Made by a program: the position numbers and the translations under genes. Of a DNA stretch of 18,128 nucleotides, positions 17,708 through 18,128 are shown piece after piece. This DNA is from Spirogloea muscicola (lineage: Eukaryota; Streptophyta; Zygnematophyceae; Spirogloeales; Spirogloeaceae). The number at the start of each line of letters is the position of its first letter. The stretch's first letter is position 1. The stretch covers positions 8,495 through 26,622 of the forward strand of contig WELB01000227.1 in assembly GCA_009602725.1 (NCBI GenBank), given 5' to 3'. The notes beneath the pieces are model-generated. The model was not told the origin of the DNA. It saw only the letters and a list, made by a program, of their open reading frames with translations, and did no database searches.

Positions 17708-18128
17708 TCACTGGGGCGAGTCGCCGGGGCCCACTCCGGGCTGCGGTTGCTGCACGCCGCTCTTCTCCGCCGCCTGCGCCAGCTCCTCGGCGTCGAAGGG
17801 CGGCCCGGTGCCCGTCTTCTCCTGCATCGTGGTCACGGTGCCGTCGCTGGGCATGCCGGGCGCGTTCTCCATGTCGCTCGACTGCTGCCGCCGGTACTGC
17901 TGCGCCACCTGCGTCTGCGGGGTGGAGGCCGGAGAGCAGCGTGGGTGGCCGGGCCGGGCACAAGGGGCCGCGCGCGGGGGTGGAGGGGGCGGGGGGGAAG
18001 GAGGACCTGAGCATGCTCCTTGCTGCTGAACTCGGAGTCCGCCGGCGGCGGGGCGGCGCTGGCGGCGGAGGAGGAGAGCGCGCGGAGGGCGCGCGGGAGG
18101 GCGGCGGCGACGGCGGCGACGGCGGCGG
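17708..18128 (-). CDS. Hypothetical small protein with organelle-targeting-like N-terminus (partial)
   Basis: Two exons on the minus strand: 18128-18007 (open at the window edge) and 17914-17708 (TGA). Both junctions are phase 0 with GT-AG ends, although the donor GTCCTC is weak. The visible 108 residues start AAVAAVAAALPRALRALSSS, an Ala/Arg/Ser-rich stretch without acidic residues, as in mitochondrial or plastid presequences. After ADSEFSSKEHAQ comes a polar Gln-rich segment (TQVAQQYRRQQSSDMENAPG), then PSDGTVTTMQEKTGTGPPFD, AEELAQAAEK and a Pro/Gly tail. There is no membrane segment and no motif I recognise. The upper exon could belong to a longer protein beyond the window. It is convergent with HMBS. 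Confidence 0.6.
   Translation of the reverse strand, partial: RRRRRRRRRPPARPPRALLLRRQRRPAAGGLRVQQQGACSGPPSPPPPPPPRAAPCARPGHPRCSPASTPQTQVAQQYRRQQSSDMENAPGMPSDGTVTTMQEKTGTGPPFDAEELAQAAEKSGVQQPQPGVGPGDSPQ

Noticed and set aside
17493-18014. 173-codon minus-strand open frame at the window end
   Set aside because: It reads the hypothetical gene in a different frame across its intron; the spliced frame gives a more protein-like composition and clean phases.

Overview
The window looks like nuclear DNA of a GC-rich green alga, most likely a trebouxiophyte of the Chlorella type; the lineage is inference. The grounds are short GT-AG introns in every gene, a plant-type MYC-like bHLH transcription factor, a plastid-type hydroxymethylbilane synthase with a transit peptide, a candidate TGTAA poly(A) signal, and a GC-rich non-LTR retrotransposon. 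Three single N calls (4594, 8278, 15247), all in C-rich runs, point to a draft assembly.

Layout. (1) 37-3512, plus strand: a ten-exon gene for a 785-residue bHLH factor with MYC N-terminal, bHLH and C-terminal ACT-like domains. All splice phases close. (2) 3971-5197, minus strand: a five-exon gene for SF3B6 (p14), the branch-site protein of the U2 snRNP, 122 residues. It is convergent with the bHLH gene. (3) About 5.2-14.96 kb: a retrotransposon island with no host gene that I can support. It holds one near-complete but broken non-LTR element (about 8.1-12.26 kb, plus strand). That element has two C2HC zinc fingers, a proline-rich linker, a reverse transcriptase (YADD) and a C-terminal restriction-like endonuclease (RLE). 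At least a dozen 5'-truncated tails of the same superfamily lie around it in both orientations. Almost all carry a GGGCTGG-loop-CCAGCCC hairpin near the 3' end, and one 215-bp tail is flanked by a 12-bp target-site duplication. (4) 15153-17141, plus strand: five-exon HMBS (hemC-type), complete except for an apparent one-base loss at an N in the transit peptide. (5) 17708 to the window end, minus strand: the 3' part of an unrecognised small gene with an organelle-targeting-like N-terminus.

SF3B6 and HMBS are transcribed away from each other. The repeat island fills the space between their 5' ends, so their promoters sit next to transposon tails. The host genes have unrelated roles (transcription, splicing, tetrapyrrole synthesis) and do not form a pathway. 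The most interesting content is the RLE-type element, its tail structure, and its conserved C-terminal extension.
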